From Arthrobacter sp. 135MFCol5.1 (lineage in GTDB: Bacteria; Actinomycetota; Actinomycetes; Actinomycetales; Micrococcaceae), in NCBI RefSeq assembly GCF_000374865.1, contig NZ_KB895468.1, positions 1 through 64,000 on the forward strand: DNA of 64,000 bases, written 5' to 3'. Positions within the stretch are counted from its first letter, which is position 1. Each line of letters opens with the position of its first letter. A program made the translations under genes and the position numbers. The notes beneath the pieces were generated by a model. The model made no database searches. It had not been told where the DNA came from and worked only from the letters and a program-made list of their open reading frames with translations. Below, piece by piece: positions 36,266 through 44,286 of this stretch.

Positions 36266-36652
36266 ATGAGCACCTCAGACAGTAATTCGTACGTTTTCGA
36301 GCCCGCTGACGCAGGCGCGGACGTTTCACAGCAGATCCGCGACATCTCGGAGGTCCCCGCCATCGAGGTCATCACCACGGCCGCCGTGCACCTCATGAGC
36401 GCCGCCGCCGTGAAGCTGGGCCTCGCCGCTGAAGACAACGCAGCCGAACTCAAGGACCTGGACGAAGCCCGGAAACTGATCACCGCCCTTGCCGGCCTGG
36501 TTACCGCGGCCGCCCCGGAAATCGGCTCCCAGCACGCCGGACCGTTGCGCGATGGCCTCCGCTCCCTCCAGCTCGCCTTCCGTGAGGAGTCCCTGATTCC
36601 CGATGCTCCGGGCAAGGGCCCGGGCGAAAAGTACACCGGGGCCGTGAACTAA
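36266..36652 (+). CDS. DUF1844 family protein
   Basis: A 128-aa small acidic protein. VITTAAVHLMSAAAVKLGL followed by LKDLDEARKLITALAGLV matches the DUF1844 pattern, a helical family of unknown function found next to infC/rplT in actinobacteria. No signal peptide or membrane span. It is divergent from infC, sharing its upstream region, and ends in a strong terminator. Confidence 0.85.
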   Translation: MSTSDSNSYVFEPADAGADVSQQIRDISEVPAIEVITTAAVHLMSAAAVKLGLAAEDNAAELKDLDEARKLITALAGLVTAAAPEIGSQHAGPLRDGLRSLQLAFREESLIPDAPGKGPGEKYTGAVN

Positions 36653-36676
36653 CGCCGGACTCCCCCACGCAGCGCC

Positions 36677-36720
36677 CGACGGCGGGACGACCATCCGAGG
36701 TCGTCCCGCCGTCGTCGTTT
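36677..36720. terminator. bidirectional intrinsic terminator
   Basis: Perfect 15-bp arms CGACGGCGGGACGAC (36677-36691) and GTCGTCCCGCCGTCG (36700-36714) with an 8-base loop, followed by TCGTTT. It separates the DUF1844 gene from the convergent MFS gene. Confidence 0.85.
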
Positions 36721-36779
36721 CCCCTGAACATGGCCCGCGGCTCATCCACGCGGGCGGGGAGCAACCGTTGGAAGCGGGT

Positions 36780-38075
36780 TCAGGCGGCGGCCCTGCGCCG
36801 GCGCAGCTGCAGGGCCAGCCCCACCAGGCACAGCAGCACACCCGCGCCCCCGACCGAGACGAAGCCGCCGGAGGGGCCCATCAGGTCGATGAAGATGCCG
36901 GCGAGCGGCGAACCGAGTGCAACCCCGGCGGTGAGGGCCGAGCCGTACCAGCCCATCGCCTCCCCGCGCCGCTCCTCCGGGACCAGGTCCGCCACCTTCT
37001 CGGAGGCCGCCGAGAGCACCGGGGCGCACAGCAAGCCGGGCAGGACGGAGACGAAAGCGAGCGTCCAGGTGTCGTGGGCGAGTGCCATGGGCAGCGTCAG
37101 GGCCGCCATGCCCAGCAGCAGGATGACGGGCGGGACGGGCCTGTGCATGGCGCCGTAGATGATGCCGCCCACCACTGAGGCGGCGCACCAGAAGACGAAG
37201 ACGATGCCGATTTCGCTCTGGTGTCCACCGATCTCCAAGGCGGCAACAATGCCAACGTCGGTGCCGCTCAGGACCATGCCGGCGCCGGCGGCGACCGCGA
37301 AGAGGGCCGCCACTGTGGCGGTGAACCAGGAGAAGCCGCCCGCCGGCCTTCCCCTCGAGCCCTCCTGCGGTGCAGCGGCACCCGCGGGCGCCGCCAGTTC
37401 CGCGGCGGCTTCCTGGACATGGGCCGGGGCGGTGGAGACGACGGCGGCCTCCGCCGCGTGCTGCTCGTCAGCTTCGCGTCCCATTCCCGGGTCCGCACTG
37501 CGGGTGGGCGGGTTGAACCACATGAGGAACAGTCCGGCCAGCGACGTCGCTATGCCCACGACGGTCAAGCCTGCGGTGGTGAACCCGCTGGTGGCCACCA
37601 CGGCGCCCGCGGCCGGGCCGATCATGAACACCATTTCGGTGGTGATGGCGTCCAGGGCAAAGGCCGTACGGCGCTGGTCGCCTTGGGCCAGGACGCCCAA
37701 GGACTGCCGGACGACGCTGAAGATGGGCAGTGTGAGCAGGCCGCCGACGAAGACGAGCGGCAGGAGCCACTGGTAGGACACATGGGGCACCACGGACCAG
37801 ATGATGGTCTCCGAGATCACCGACGGAATAAGCGCCGTCCGCAGGCCCACGGTGTCAACGCGCCGGCCACGCCACGGGGCGCCAAGGGCAATGCCAATGG
37901 TCATCACCGCCGCGGCGGCGCCGGCCGCCGCGTAGCCCTGGCCCAGGGTCAGGACGATATGCAGGGTGAGCAGGACTCCGGCAGCCGAGTGCGGGATCCG
38001 GGCAACCATGCCCACCAGCAGCAGCCGCCGGATGGGCCGGACGGCGAGCAACTCCCGGTAGAGAGCGAAATTCAC
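36780..38075 (-). CDS. MFS transporter
   Basis: A 431-aa major facilitator with about 12 helices. The N-terminal MVARIPHSAAGVLLTLHIV and GLRTALIPSVIS resemble actinobacterial MFS proteins next to the his operon. A hydrophilic Ala/Glu-rich central loop (near residues 185-240) separates the two six-helix halves. Substrate unknown. GTG 38075 (VNFALYRELL) is preferred because AAGGA lies 7 bases before it; GTG 38117 gives 14 more residues without an RBS. It follows the SseB-family gene at the end of the his cluster. Confidence 0.8.
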   Translation of the reverse strand: MNFALYRELLAVRPIRRLLLVGMVARIPHSAAGVLLTLHIVLTLGQGYAAAGAAAAVMTIGIALGAPWRGRRVDTVGLRTALIPSVISETIIWSVVPHVSYQWLLPLVFVGGLLTLPIFSVVRQSLGVLAQGDQRRTAFALDAITTEMVFMIGPAAGAVVATSGFTTAGLTVVGIATSLAGLFLMWFNPPTRSADPGMGREADEQHAAEAAVVSTAPAHVQEAAAELAAPAGAAAPQEGSRGRPAGGFSWFTATVAALFAVAAGAGMVLSGTDVGIVAALEIGGHQSEIGIVFVFWCAASVVGGIIYGAMHRPVPPVILLLGMAALTLPMALAHDTWTLAFVSVLPGLLCAPVLSAASEKVADLVPEERRGEAMGWYGSALTAGVALGSPLAGIFIDLMGPSGGFVSVGGAGVLLCLVGLALQLRRRRAAA

Positions 38076-38132
38076 GAAGCGATCCTTAGGGTCCGCCCCG
38101 GCGCGGGCGGGGTTCACCCATCCGGCCGGCAG

Positions 38133-39017
38133 CTAGTCGGGAGCGCGCCTGAGCTTGATCTCCAGGGAATCGACGCGCTCCCCAAACAATACATTCCGGG
38201 ACCACTCCGCCTGCAGGCCGGCCACCAGTTCCTGGACCCCGGCGGCGTCCAACCCGTCCTCAAGGTAGAGCACCACCTGGAGTTCGGGTCCGGCGCCGCC
38301 GCCGGGAACCACGGTGCCGTCGGCAGCAGTGGCGGACACTCCCCTGCCAGGCAGGAGTTCGATACCGCGCACCGCGGGAAACCCGGAGGAGGCGCGGCCA
38401 AGTTCACCCGCAAGCTCACCGTCCTCGTAGGAAGGGACCCAGTGGTGCTGCTTGGCCAGGGCCCAGACGGCCGGGCGGCGGACCACGAAGGTGAAGTCTG
38501 CCCCCGGGTCCAGGACCAGGAGTTCGGCACCCTCCGCGACGGCAGAGAGCGCGGCGCGGGCCGCGTACACGGCAACCGGCCGGGCCTCGGGGTGCCAGGC
38601 GGAGAGCGCGGCTGAAGAGGTGAATGCCGGGAGCGCCGTCCGGCCGTCGGCGGCCTTCAGCGTGACCAGGGCCATGTCCGCCTGCTTGTCGGCGTGCAGC
38701 CCGTGGTCCGTCTCCGCTTCCTCAGCAAGCTGCGCCACGATGGGGATGAAGACCCGGGCCGTTGCCAGCGCCGCCACCACCCCGGCCTCGCTGCCGCTCC
38801 CCTGCCGGAGCGCCGCAACAGCGGTGAGGTAGCCGGCGTCGGCCGTGCCGTCGTCGTCTTCGAAGTTGTGGATCTTGCCGTCTGCGCCGGCTAGGCTGCG
38901 CCCGGCCCATGGCCGGCCCGCGGAGTCCGCCGGCCCGCCGGCCCCGGCAAGGGCTGCGGCGATATGTCCTGGCAGATGGCGGGCTGGGGGATGTCCCGGT
39001 TCCTGGGCGCTGGGCAT
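38133..39017 (-). CDS. SseB family protein
   Basis: A 294-aa protein with the SseB N-terminal fold: an R-x-F-I-P-I-V strand (ARVFIPIVAQLAEEA), DMALVTLKAADGRTALPAFTS and EGAELLVLDPGADF. SseB proteins were named for rhodanese-linked serine sensitivity in E. coli, but their role is unclear. The C-terminal part (ELQVVLYLEDGLD) probably forms the second SseB domain. It follows hisA by 20 bases, an arrangement I know from other actinobacteria, and is likely co-transcribed with the his genes. Confidence 0.85.
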   Translation of the reverse strand: MPSAQEPGHPPARHLPGHIAAALAGAGGPADSAGRPWAGRSLAGADGKIHNFEDDDGTADAGYLTAVAALRQGSGSEAGVVAALATARVFIPIVAQLAEEAETDHGLHADKQADMALVTLKAADGRTALPAFTSSAALSAWHPEARPVAVYAARAALSAVAEGAELLVLDPGADFTFVVRRPAVWALAKQHHWVPSYEDGELAGELGRASSGFPAVRGIELLPGRGVSATAADGTVVPGGGAGPELQVVLYLEDGLDAAGVQELVAGLQAEWSRNVLFGERVDSLEIKLRRAPD

Positions 39018-39037
39018 TGGCTGGACCTTCCGGGCGC

Positions 39038-39784
39038 CTAGCGCCGGCCGGCGACGTCGAGGGCTTCGGGCAGCGTGAAGGCCCCGGCGTACAGGGCCTT
39101 GCCCACGATGGCGCCTTCCACGCCCAGCGGCACCAGCGAGCGGAGGACCTTGAGGTCATCGAGGCTGGAGATGCCGCCGGAGGCGACCACGGGTTTGCCG
39201 GTCTTCTCCACCATCTGGCGCAGGAGTTCAACGTTGGGTCCCTGCAGGGTGCCGTCCTTGGTCACGTCGGTCACCACATAGCGGGAGCACCCGGCCTCCT
39301 CGAGGCGGCCCAGCACGTCCCAGAGGTCTCCGCCTTCCTTGGTCCAGCCCCGGCCGGCCAGGGTGGTGCCCCGGACGTCAAGGCCGACGGCGATCTTGTC
39401 GCCGAAGCGTTCGATGGCCCGCGCGGTCCACTCCGGATTCTCCAGCGCAGCGGTGCCCAGGTTGACCCGGGCCACGCCCAGGTCCAGGGCCGCTTCGAGG
39501 GTCTCGTCGTCGCGCAGGCCGCCGGAAAGCTCCACCTTGATGTCCAGGCGGCCCACCACGTCGCGGAGCAGGTCCGCGTTGGAGCCGCGCCCGAACGCCG
39601 CATCCAGGTCCACCAGGTGCACCCACTCGGCGCCCTGCTGCTGCCAGTTCAGTGCCGCGTCCAAGGGCGTGCCGTAGCTGGTTTCGCTGCCGGCTTCCCC
39701 CTGGACCAGCCGGACGGCCTGCCCGTTGACGACATCGACGGCAGGCAGCAGTTCAAGGACCGGCAGGTCATGTGCGGTGGTCAT
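39038..39784 (-). CDS. hisA: phosphoribosyl isomerase A (HisA, possibly bifunctional HisA/TrpF)
   Basis: A 248-aa TIM barrel isomerising ProFAR to PRFAR in histidine synthesis. [21 protein letters not shown] carries the first catalytic Asp and [11 protein letters not shown] the second region. In many actinobacteria the enzyme (PriA) also does the TrpF step of tryptophan synthesis; no trpF is in the window, but this cannot be decided from sequence by eye. ATG 39784 is chosen with GAGG 6 bases before it; ATG 39790 is close by. Confidence 0.93.
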   Translation of the reverse strand: MTTAHDLPVLELLPAVDVVNGQAVRLVQGEAGSETSYGTPLDAALNWQQQGAEWVHLVDLDAAFGRGSNADLLRDVVGRLDIKVELSGGLRDDETLEAALDLGVARVNLGTAALENPEWTARAIERFGDKIAVGLDVRGTTLAGRGWTKEGGDLWDVLGRLEEAGCSRYVVTDVTKDGTLQGPNVELLRQMVEKTGKPVVASGGISSLDDLKVLRSLVPLGVEGAIVGKALYAGAFTLPEALDVAGRR

Positions 39785-39860
39785 ACTCATCCTCAGTGTT
39801 GGTTCTTCGGGACAGGGGCTGGGGCGCCGACGCCGGCATGGTCGCCGGCGGCCGGCGGGG

Positions 39861-40019
39861 TCAGCTGGCGGGCAGCGTGAGCAAATAGGCGGCCAGCAGC
39901 GACATGGCGGCCAGGACGTAGAACGACACCTGCGTCCAGAGCGGCTTGTGCTGCTGACGGAACGAGATGCCGCCGCCAATCAGGATGCCGGCGAGGCCCA
40001 TCAGGAGTACGGACCACAT
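39861..40019 (-). CDS. small membrane protein within the his operon
   Basis: A 52-aa frame starting [17 protein letters not shown] and ending [13 protein letters not shown], with two likely membrane helices joined by the basic turn FRQQHKPLW. Its ATG lies directly after the hisH stop codon (no gap), and hisA follows 76 bases later, so its placement suggests a real co-translated gene. Function unknown. A hydrophobic GC-rich chance frame is possible, but the tight junction argues against this. Confidence 0.62.
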   Translation of the reverse strand: MWSVLLMGLAGILIGGGISFRQQHKPLWTQVSFYVLAAMSLLAAYLLTLPAS

Positions 40020-40787
40020 CTAGGCGCCACTGCCGGCTTCGGCCGGGGAGGTGCCATGGCCGGCCTCGCCGGTGGCAGGCTTGCGGAGGCCTTCCACCCA
40101 GTTGCGCAGGAGCCGGGCGCCGGCGTCGCCGGACTTTTCGGGGTGGAACTGCGTCGCGCAGAGCGGCCCGTTCTCCACGGCGGCAATGAAGGGGCCGCCG
40201 TGCTCGGACCAGGTGACCAGCGGTGGCGCCATCCGCGGCTGGATCACCTCAAAGTTCCACTCCTGCACGCCGTAGGAATGCACGAAGTAGAACCGTTCAT
40301 TTTCGACGCCGGCGAACAGCTTGGATCCCTCGGGCACCTTGACGGTGTTCCAGCCCATGTGCGGGACAACTTCGGCGCGCAATGCCTCCACCTTGCCAGG
40401 CCATTCACCGATGCCCTCGGCTTCCGTGCCATGTTCCACGCCAGCCTCGAAGAGGACCTGCAAACCCACGCAGATGCCCAGCACGGGGCGTCCTCCTGCG
40501 ACGCGCCTGCCGATGAGGCGGATGCCGTCCACGGCCTTGAGTTCGCGCATCACGGTCTCGAATGCGCCGACGCCGGGCACCACCAGGCCGTCGGCGTTGA
40601 GCACATCGTCCGGTTTGGCGCTGAGGATCACTTCCGCACCGGCGCGCTCCAGGGCGCGCACGGCGGAGCGGACGTTCCCGGACCCGTAGTCGAGCACCGT
40701 CACCGTCGGCTTGCCCTCGGGCGACGGGAGCTTCTGTGAGGCGGTGGGATCGATGATCGCTCCGTCCTTGAGGACCTGCCCACTCAC
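40020..40787 (-). CDS. hisH: imidazole glycerol phosphate synthase, glutaminase subunit
   Basis: Supplies ammonia from glutamine to HisF. The 255-aa class I amidotransferase has [11 protein letters not shown], the nucleophile in [11 protein letters not shown], and the catalytic His-Glu in FHPEKSG. The N-terminal 27 residues and the Ala/Gly-rich C-terminal tail are extra to the roughly 200-aa norm. GTG 40787 overlaps the hisB stop by 4 bases. HisF itself is not in the window. Confidence 0.95.
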   Translation of the reverse strand: MSGQVLKDGAIIDPTASQKLPSPEGKPTVTVLDYGSGNVRSAVRALERAGAEVILSAKPDDVLNADGLVVPGVGAFETVMRELKAVDGIRLIGRRVAGGRPVLGICVGLQVLFEAGVEHGTEAEGIGEWPGKVEALRAEVVPHMGWNTVKVPEGSKLFAGVENERFYFVHSYGVQEWNFEVIQPRMAPPLVTWSEHGGPFIAAVENGPLCATQFHPEKSGDAGARLLRNWVEGLRKPATGEAGHGTSPAEAGSGA

Positions 40788-41410
40788 AGCGCACCCTTGG
40801 TGGAGGGGATGCCTTCAACCCGGGGATCGGGTTCGACGGCGGCGCGGAGCGCGCGGGCGAAGGCCTTGAACTGCGCCTCCACGATGTGGTGCGGGTCCCG
40901 GCCGGCCAGGACGTTCATGTGCAGGCAGATGCCGGCGTGCAGCGTGATGGCCTCAAAGACGTGGCGGGTCAGGGAGCCGGTGAAGTGGCCGCCTATCAAG
41001 TGGTACTCCTGGCCAGCGGGCTCGCCGCCGTGGACCAGGTAGGGACGGCCGGAGACGTCCACCACCGCGTTGGCGAGGGCTTCGTCCAGCGGCACGGTGG
41101 CCTCGCCGAACCTGCGGATCCCGGCTTTGTTTCCCAACGCGGTCCGCAGGACCTCGCCGAACGTGATGGCGACATCCTCCACGGTGTGGTGGACGTCGAT
41201 ATGGGTGTCGCCGGTGGCTTTGACGGTCATGTCGATCAGCGAGTGCTTGCACAGGGCGGTCAGCATGTGGTCGTAGAACGGCACCGAGGTGTCGATGTTG
41301 GACACACCCGTACCGTCGAGGTTGATCTCCACGAGGACGGAGGACTCGCTGGTGGCGCGCTCCATGCGGGCGGTCCGGGCCGCAGCAGTATTCGAACCGG
41401 TTGAACTCAT
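40784..41410 (-). CDS. hisB: imidazoleglycerol-phosphate dehydratase
   Basis: Dehydrates IGP to imidazole acetol phosphate using manganese. The 208-aa monofunctional form shows the two metal-binding motifs HHTVEDVAI and [12 protein letters not shown], plus [15 protein letters not shown] near the start. No phosphatase domain. It overlaps hisH by 4 bases and lies 61 bases after hisC. Confidence 0.96.
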   Translation of the reverse strand: MSSTGSNTAAARTARMERATSESSVLVEINLDGTGVSNIDTSVPFYDHMLTALCKHSLIDMTVKATGDTHIDVHHTVEDVAITFGEVLRTALGNKAGIRRFGEATVPLDEALANAVVDVSGRPYLVHGGEPAGQEYHLIGGHFTGSLTRHVFEAITLHAGICLHMNVLAGRDPHHIVEAQFKAFARALRAAVEPDPRVEGIPSTKGAL

Positions 41411-41471
41411 GGTGAAGGATCCTTAGTGGGAGAAGGAGTGGTTCAGGGCGCCCAGCGCCGCTGTATCAAGT

Positions 41472-42590
41472 CTAGGCGGGAAGCGCGGCGTGGCCCGCAA
41501 GGATGCGCTCCAGGGACGTGAGGAAGGCCGTGGTTTCCGGCTCGGTACCGGCCGTGACCCGCAGGTGCCCGGGAATTCCCACGTCGCGGATCAGCACGCC
41601 CGCGTCCAGCAGTTCCTGCCAGACCTGGTGCGGGTTCTCCAGGCCGCCGAAGAACACGTAGTTGGAGTCGGACGCGGCAGGCTTGAGGCCCATCCTGGTC
41701 AGCTCAGCCACAATGCGGTCGCGCTGCTGCTTGATGTCCTGCACATCGGCCATGAGCGCTTCGCGGTGCTGCAGGGCTGCCAGGGCGGTTGCCTGGGTGA
41801 TCGCGGACAGGTGGTACGGAAGGCGCACCAGGCGCAGGGCATCGGTGACCTCCGGGGCCGCGGCCATGTAGCCGAGGCGTGCGCCGGCGAGTGCGAAGGC
41901 CTTGCTCATGGTGCGGGAGACAATCAGCCGCTCCCTGCCGGGCAACAGGGTCAGGGCGCTGGGCGTGCCGTCGTGGGCGAATTCGTGGTACGCCTCGTCC
42001 ACGATGACGATGGTCTGGCTTGGAGCACCGGCCTCGTAGACAGCCTCGACGACGTCCAGTCCCAGGCCGGTGCCGGTGGGATTGTTCGGCGAGCAGAGGA
42101 ACACGATGTTCGGCTGCAGCTCCCTGACCTGCCGGGCAGCGGATTCTGCGCTGAGGTCGTAGCCCTCGGCCCGGACACCGGTGATGTATTCGGTGTCGGT
42201 GCCGCTCGCCAGCAGCGGGTACATGGAGTACGTGGGCGGGAAGCCCAGGGCGGTGCGGCCCGGGCCGCCGAACGCCTGGAGGATTTGCTGCAGGACCTCG
42301 TTGGAGCCGTTGGCGGCCCACAGGTTGGTTTCGTCGAGGCCATGGCCAAGGTATTCGGCCAGGGCCTTGCGGAGCTCGGTGAACTCCCGGTCCGGGTAGC
42401 GGTTCAGGCCGGCGGCGGCCTCCGTCACGGCGGCGCTGATGGCGGCACGCACGTCCGCCGGGACGCCATGGGTGTTCTCGTTGACGTTCAGGAGAATGGG
42501 GACGTCCAGTTGGGGCGCCCCGTAGGGAGTCAGCCCGCGAAGGTTGCTGCGGAGGGGTAGCCGGTTCAGGCGTTCTAGCTGGTCGTTCAC
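41472..42590 (-). CDS. hisC: histidinol-phosphate aminotransferase
   Basis: PLP enzyme, 372 aa, class I/II fold. NENTHGVP near the N-terminus, CSPNNPTGTG in the cofactor site, and VSRTMSKAFALAGARLGY with the Schiff-base Lys support HisC. First his gene seen in this run; hisD, which often precedes hisC in actinobacteria, is not present upstream, where the LysM gene stands instead. The 165-base gap before it should hold the promoter, but I see no clear elements. Confidence 0.94.
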   Translation of the reverse strand: MNDQLERLNRLPLRSNLRGLTPYGAPQLDVPILLNVNENTHGVPADVRAAISAAVTEAAAGLNRYPDREFTELRKALAEYLGHGLDETNLWAANGSNEVLQQILQAFGGPGRTALGFPPTYSMYPLLASGTDTEYITGVRAEGYDLSAESAARQVRELQPNIVFLCSPNNPTGTGLGLDVVEAVYEAGAPSQTIVIVDEAYHEFAHDGTPSALTLLPGRERLIVSRTMSKAFALAGARLGYMAAAPEVTDALRLVRLPYHLSAITQATALAALQHREALMADVQDIKQQRDRIVAELTRMGLKPAASDSNYVFFGGLENPHQVWQELLDAGVLIRDVGIPGHLRVTAGTEPETTAFLTSLERILAGHAALPA

Positions 42591-42755
42591 CTGAACAGTT
42601 TAGTTGCCGTGGCAACTACCGGAAAATATGACACTTTTGGCCTGCCTCGGAAACGCCCGGACGAAGAGCTGGCGGCAGCCTCCGGGGGACGCGCACCCGC
42701 AGTCACCAGGCCGCGGCGCCAGGCTGCCGCTCCGCGGTACCCGCTCAAGAAGGGG

Positions 42756-43172
42756 TCAGTGGCTGGGGACGAAGAGCTGCTGCCCGGGCAGGACCGCGCC
42801 GGCGGACAGGTTGTTGAGCTGGACGATGTCCGCCACGACGTCCCGTGCATCCCGGTTCGGGGCCACGGCACCGGCGATGGACCAAAGGGACTGGCCGGGC
42901 TGGACCGTGACTGTCACCGTGGGCGTCACGGCGAGGTCCGCGGCGGAATCGGAGGCCTTGGCCGGGGAGTGGAAAAGTCCCGCCAAGGAGAGCAGCAGGA
43001 CCGCGAGGAGAATCAGCGGCACTCCCACCAGGACGATCCGCCCCCGCCGGGTCAACCGAAGCGGCGCCGGTGATGGCGCAGTTCCGGCACTGATCCGCCG
43101 GCTGCCGGACGAGTGGCGCTCCCCGGCCAGGAACTCCGGACGCGATATGTGGGAAAGAGTTAAAGCTGACAT
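42756..43172 (-). CDS. LysM-domain single-pass membrane protein divergent from lexA (SOS division-inhibitor candidate)
   Basis: A 138-aa protein. A basic N-terminus, then one membrane helix (VLVGVPLILLAVLLLSLAGLF), a short linker and a C-terminal LysM domain VQPGQSLWSIAGAVAP ending QQLFVPSH. AGGAGGG is 8 bases before ATG 43172. Its place, divergent from lexA with LexA boxes between, equals that of YneA in Bacillus, DivS in Corynebacterium and Rv2719c/ChiZ in Mycobacterium, which stop division or act on the wall during DNA damage. That role is inferred from position and fold. No hydrolase domain is seen. Confidence 0.82.
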   Translation of the reverse strand: MSALTLSHISRPEFLAGERHSSGSRRISAGTAPSPAPLRLTRRGRIVLVGVPLILLAVLLLSLAGLFHSPAKASDSAADLAVTPTVTVTVQPGQSLWSIAGAVAPNRDARDVVADIVQLNNLSAGAVLPGQQLFVPSH

Positions 43173-43288
43173 GAACTGAGCCCTCCTGGACCTGCCGTGC
43201 TGCCCGGGTGTCCGCCGCTGCCGTCCTGCCTGCCGTGCCGGAATACCAATCTCTTCCGGCCAGGTCTTCGAACAGGCCATGCAATGGT

Positions 43289-43304
43289 TAGAACACATAT
43301 TCGA
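43289..43304. promoter_or_regulatory. LexA box on the LysM side of the lexA-LysM divergent region
   Basis: TAGAACACATATTCGA matches TCGAAC-N4-GTTCGA with two mismatches, and lies 117 bases before the LysM start. No convincing -35/-10 pair could be fixed on the minus strand. The whole 353-base intergenic region is noticeably AT-rich in its middle. Confidence 0.6.
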
Positions 43305-43355
43305 ACTTTGCTTACTAAGTTTTAGCACCTATCAACGAACAATGTCGAGACTCGC

Positions 43356-43396
43356 TAGAACAAATGTTTGAAAAAGCAATGTGGCTGGCCTAGCTT
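43356..43396 (+). promoter_or_regulatory. lexA promoter with overlapping LexA box
   Basis: The LexA box TAGAACAAATGTTTGA (43356-43371, two mismatches) overlaps a -35 TTGAAA (43368-43373). A 17-base spacer leads to a -10 TAGCTT (43391-43396). LexA binding here would block RNA polymerase and give autoregulation. A leader of about 120 bases follows. Confidence 0.68.
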
Positions 43397-43525
43397 GGAA
43401 ACCAAGAACAACCACCACTGAAGTTGAACAGCAGGGTCTGACAATGACAGCGGTGACCCTTCACGCAACGCCGGCCTACGGCGTGGGGCGGAAGATCCGG
43501 CGGCAAGCGAAAGGCATTGGCGAAC

Positions 43526-44254
43526 ATGGCAGCAGCAGCCGCCGGGGGCAGGACGGCCCCGCAACCAAAGAGGACTCCGAAGGGGCTTACCCCGCGGCAG
43601 AAGAAGATCCTCGAGACCATCCAGCGGTCCGTCAATGACAACGGCTACCCGCCCTCAATGCGCGAGATCGGCGACACGGTGGGCCTTGCGAGCTTGTCCA
43701 GCGTGACCCATCAGCTGTCCCAGCTGGAGAAGCTGGGCTACCTCCGGCGCGACCCGAAGCGGCCGCGAGCCATGGAGGTGCTCATGCCCCTCACGCTTGA
43801 CGGCGGCGGCGGGGAGCCGATTGCCGCCTCAGCGCCGCAGACACCCGGCGCCACCGTAACGGAGCTGCCTACCGCGCTGGACACCGCCATGGTTCCGCTC
43901 GTGGGCCGGATTGCCGCCGGCGGTCCCATCCTCGCCGAGCAGCTCGTTGAGGATGTCATGCCGCTCCCCCGCCAACTTGTGGGCCAGGGTGAACTGTTCA
44001 TGCTCAAGGTGGCCGGGGACTCCATGGTGGACGCCGCCATCTGCGACGGAGACTGGGTCGTGGTGCGCCGCCAGGCGGACGCCGTCAACGGTGATATCGT
44101 CGCTGCCCTGCTCGATGACGAAGCAACCGTCAAGACCTTCCGCCAGCGGGACGGCCACACCTGGCTGCTCCCGCAGAACACGCAGTACGAACCCATCCTG
44201 GGCGACCACGCGACCATCATGGGCAAAGTGGTTTCGGTGCTGCGGTCCCTCTGA
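43526..44254 (+). CDS. lexA: LexA repressor
   Basis: SOS repressor, about 242 aa. The N-terminal winged helix ([36 protein letters not shown]) binds SOS boxes. The C-terminal S24 peptidase-like half has the self-cleavage site Ala-Gly in GRIAAGGPI, the Ser in [10 protein letters not shown] and the Lys in EATVKTF. Activated RecA, also encoded in this window, triggers cleavage. ATG 43526 or TTG 43517 (closer to GAAAGG) could be the start. Convergent with dinG. Confidence 0.96.
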   Translation: MAAAAAGGRTAPQPKRTPKGLTPRQKKILETIQRSVNDNGYPPSMREIGDTVGLASLSSVTHQLSQLEKLGYLRRDPKRPRAMEVLMPLTLDGGGGEPIAASAPQTPGATVTELPTALDTAMVPLVGRIAAGGPILAEQLVEDVMPLPRQLVGQGELFMLKVAGDSMVDAAICDGDWVVVRRQADAVNGDIVAALLDDEATVKTFRQRDGHTWLLPQNTQYEPILGDHATIMGKVVSVLRSL

Positions 44255-44286
44255 CACCGCCTGTCACCTCCGGCCGCGGCAGGCCT

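Noticed and set aside
42591-43073. hisD or another his gene upstream of hisC
   Set aside because: No histidinol dehydrogenase motifs in any frame; the region holds a short gap and the LysM gene on the minus strand.
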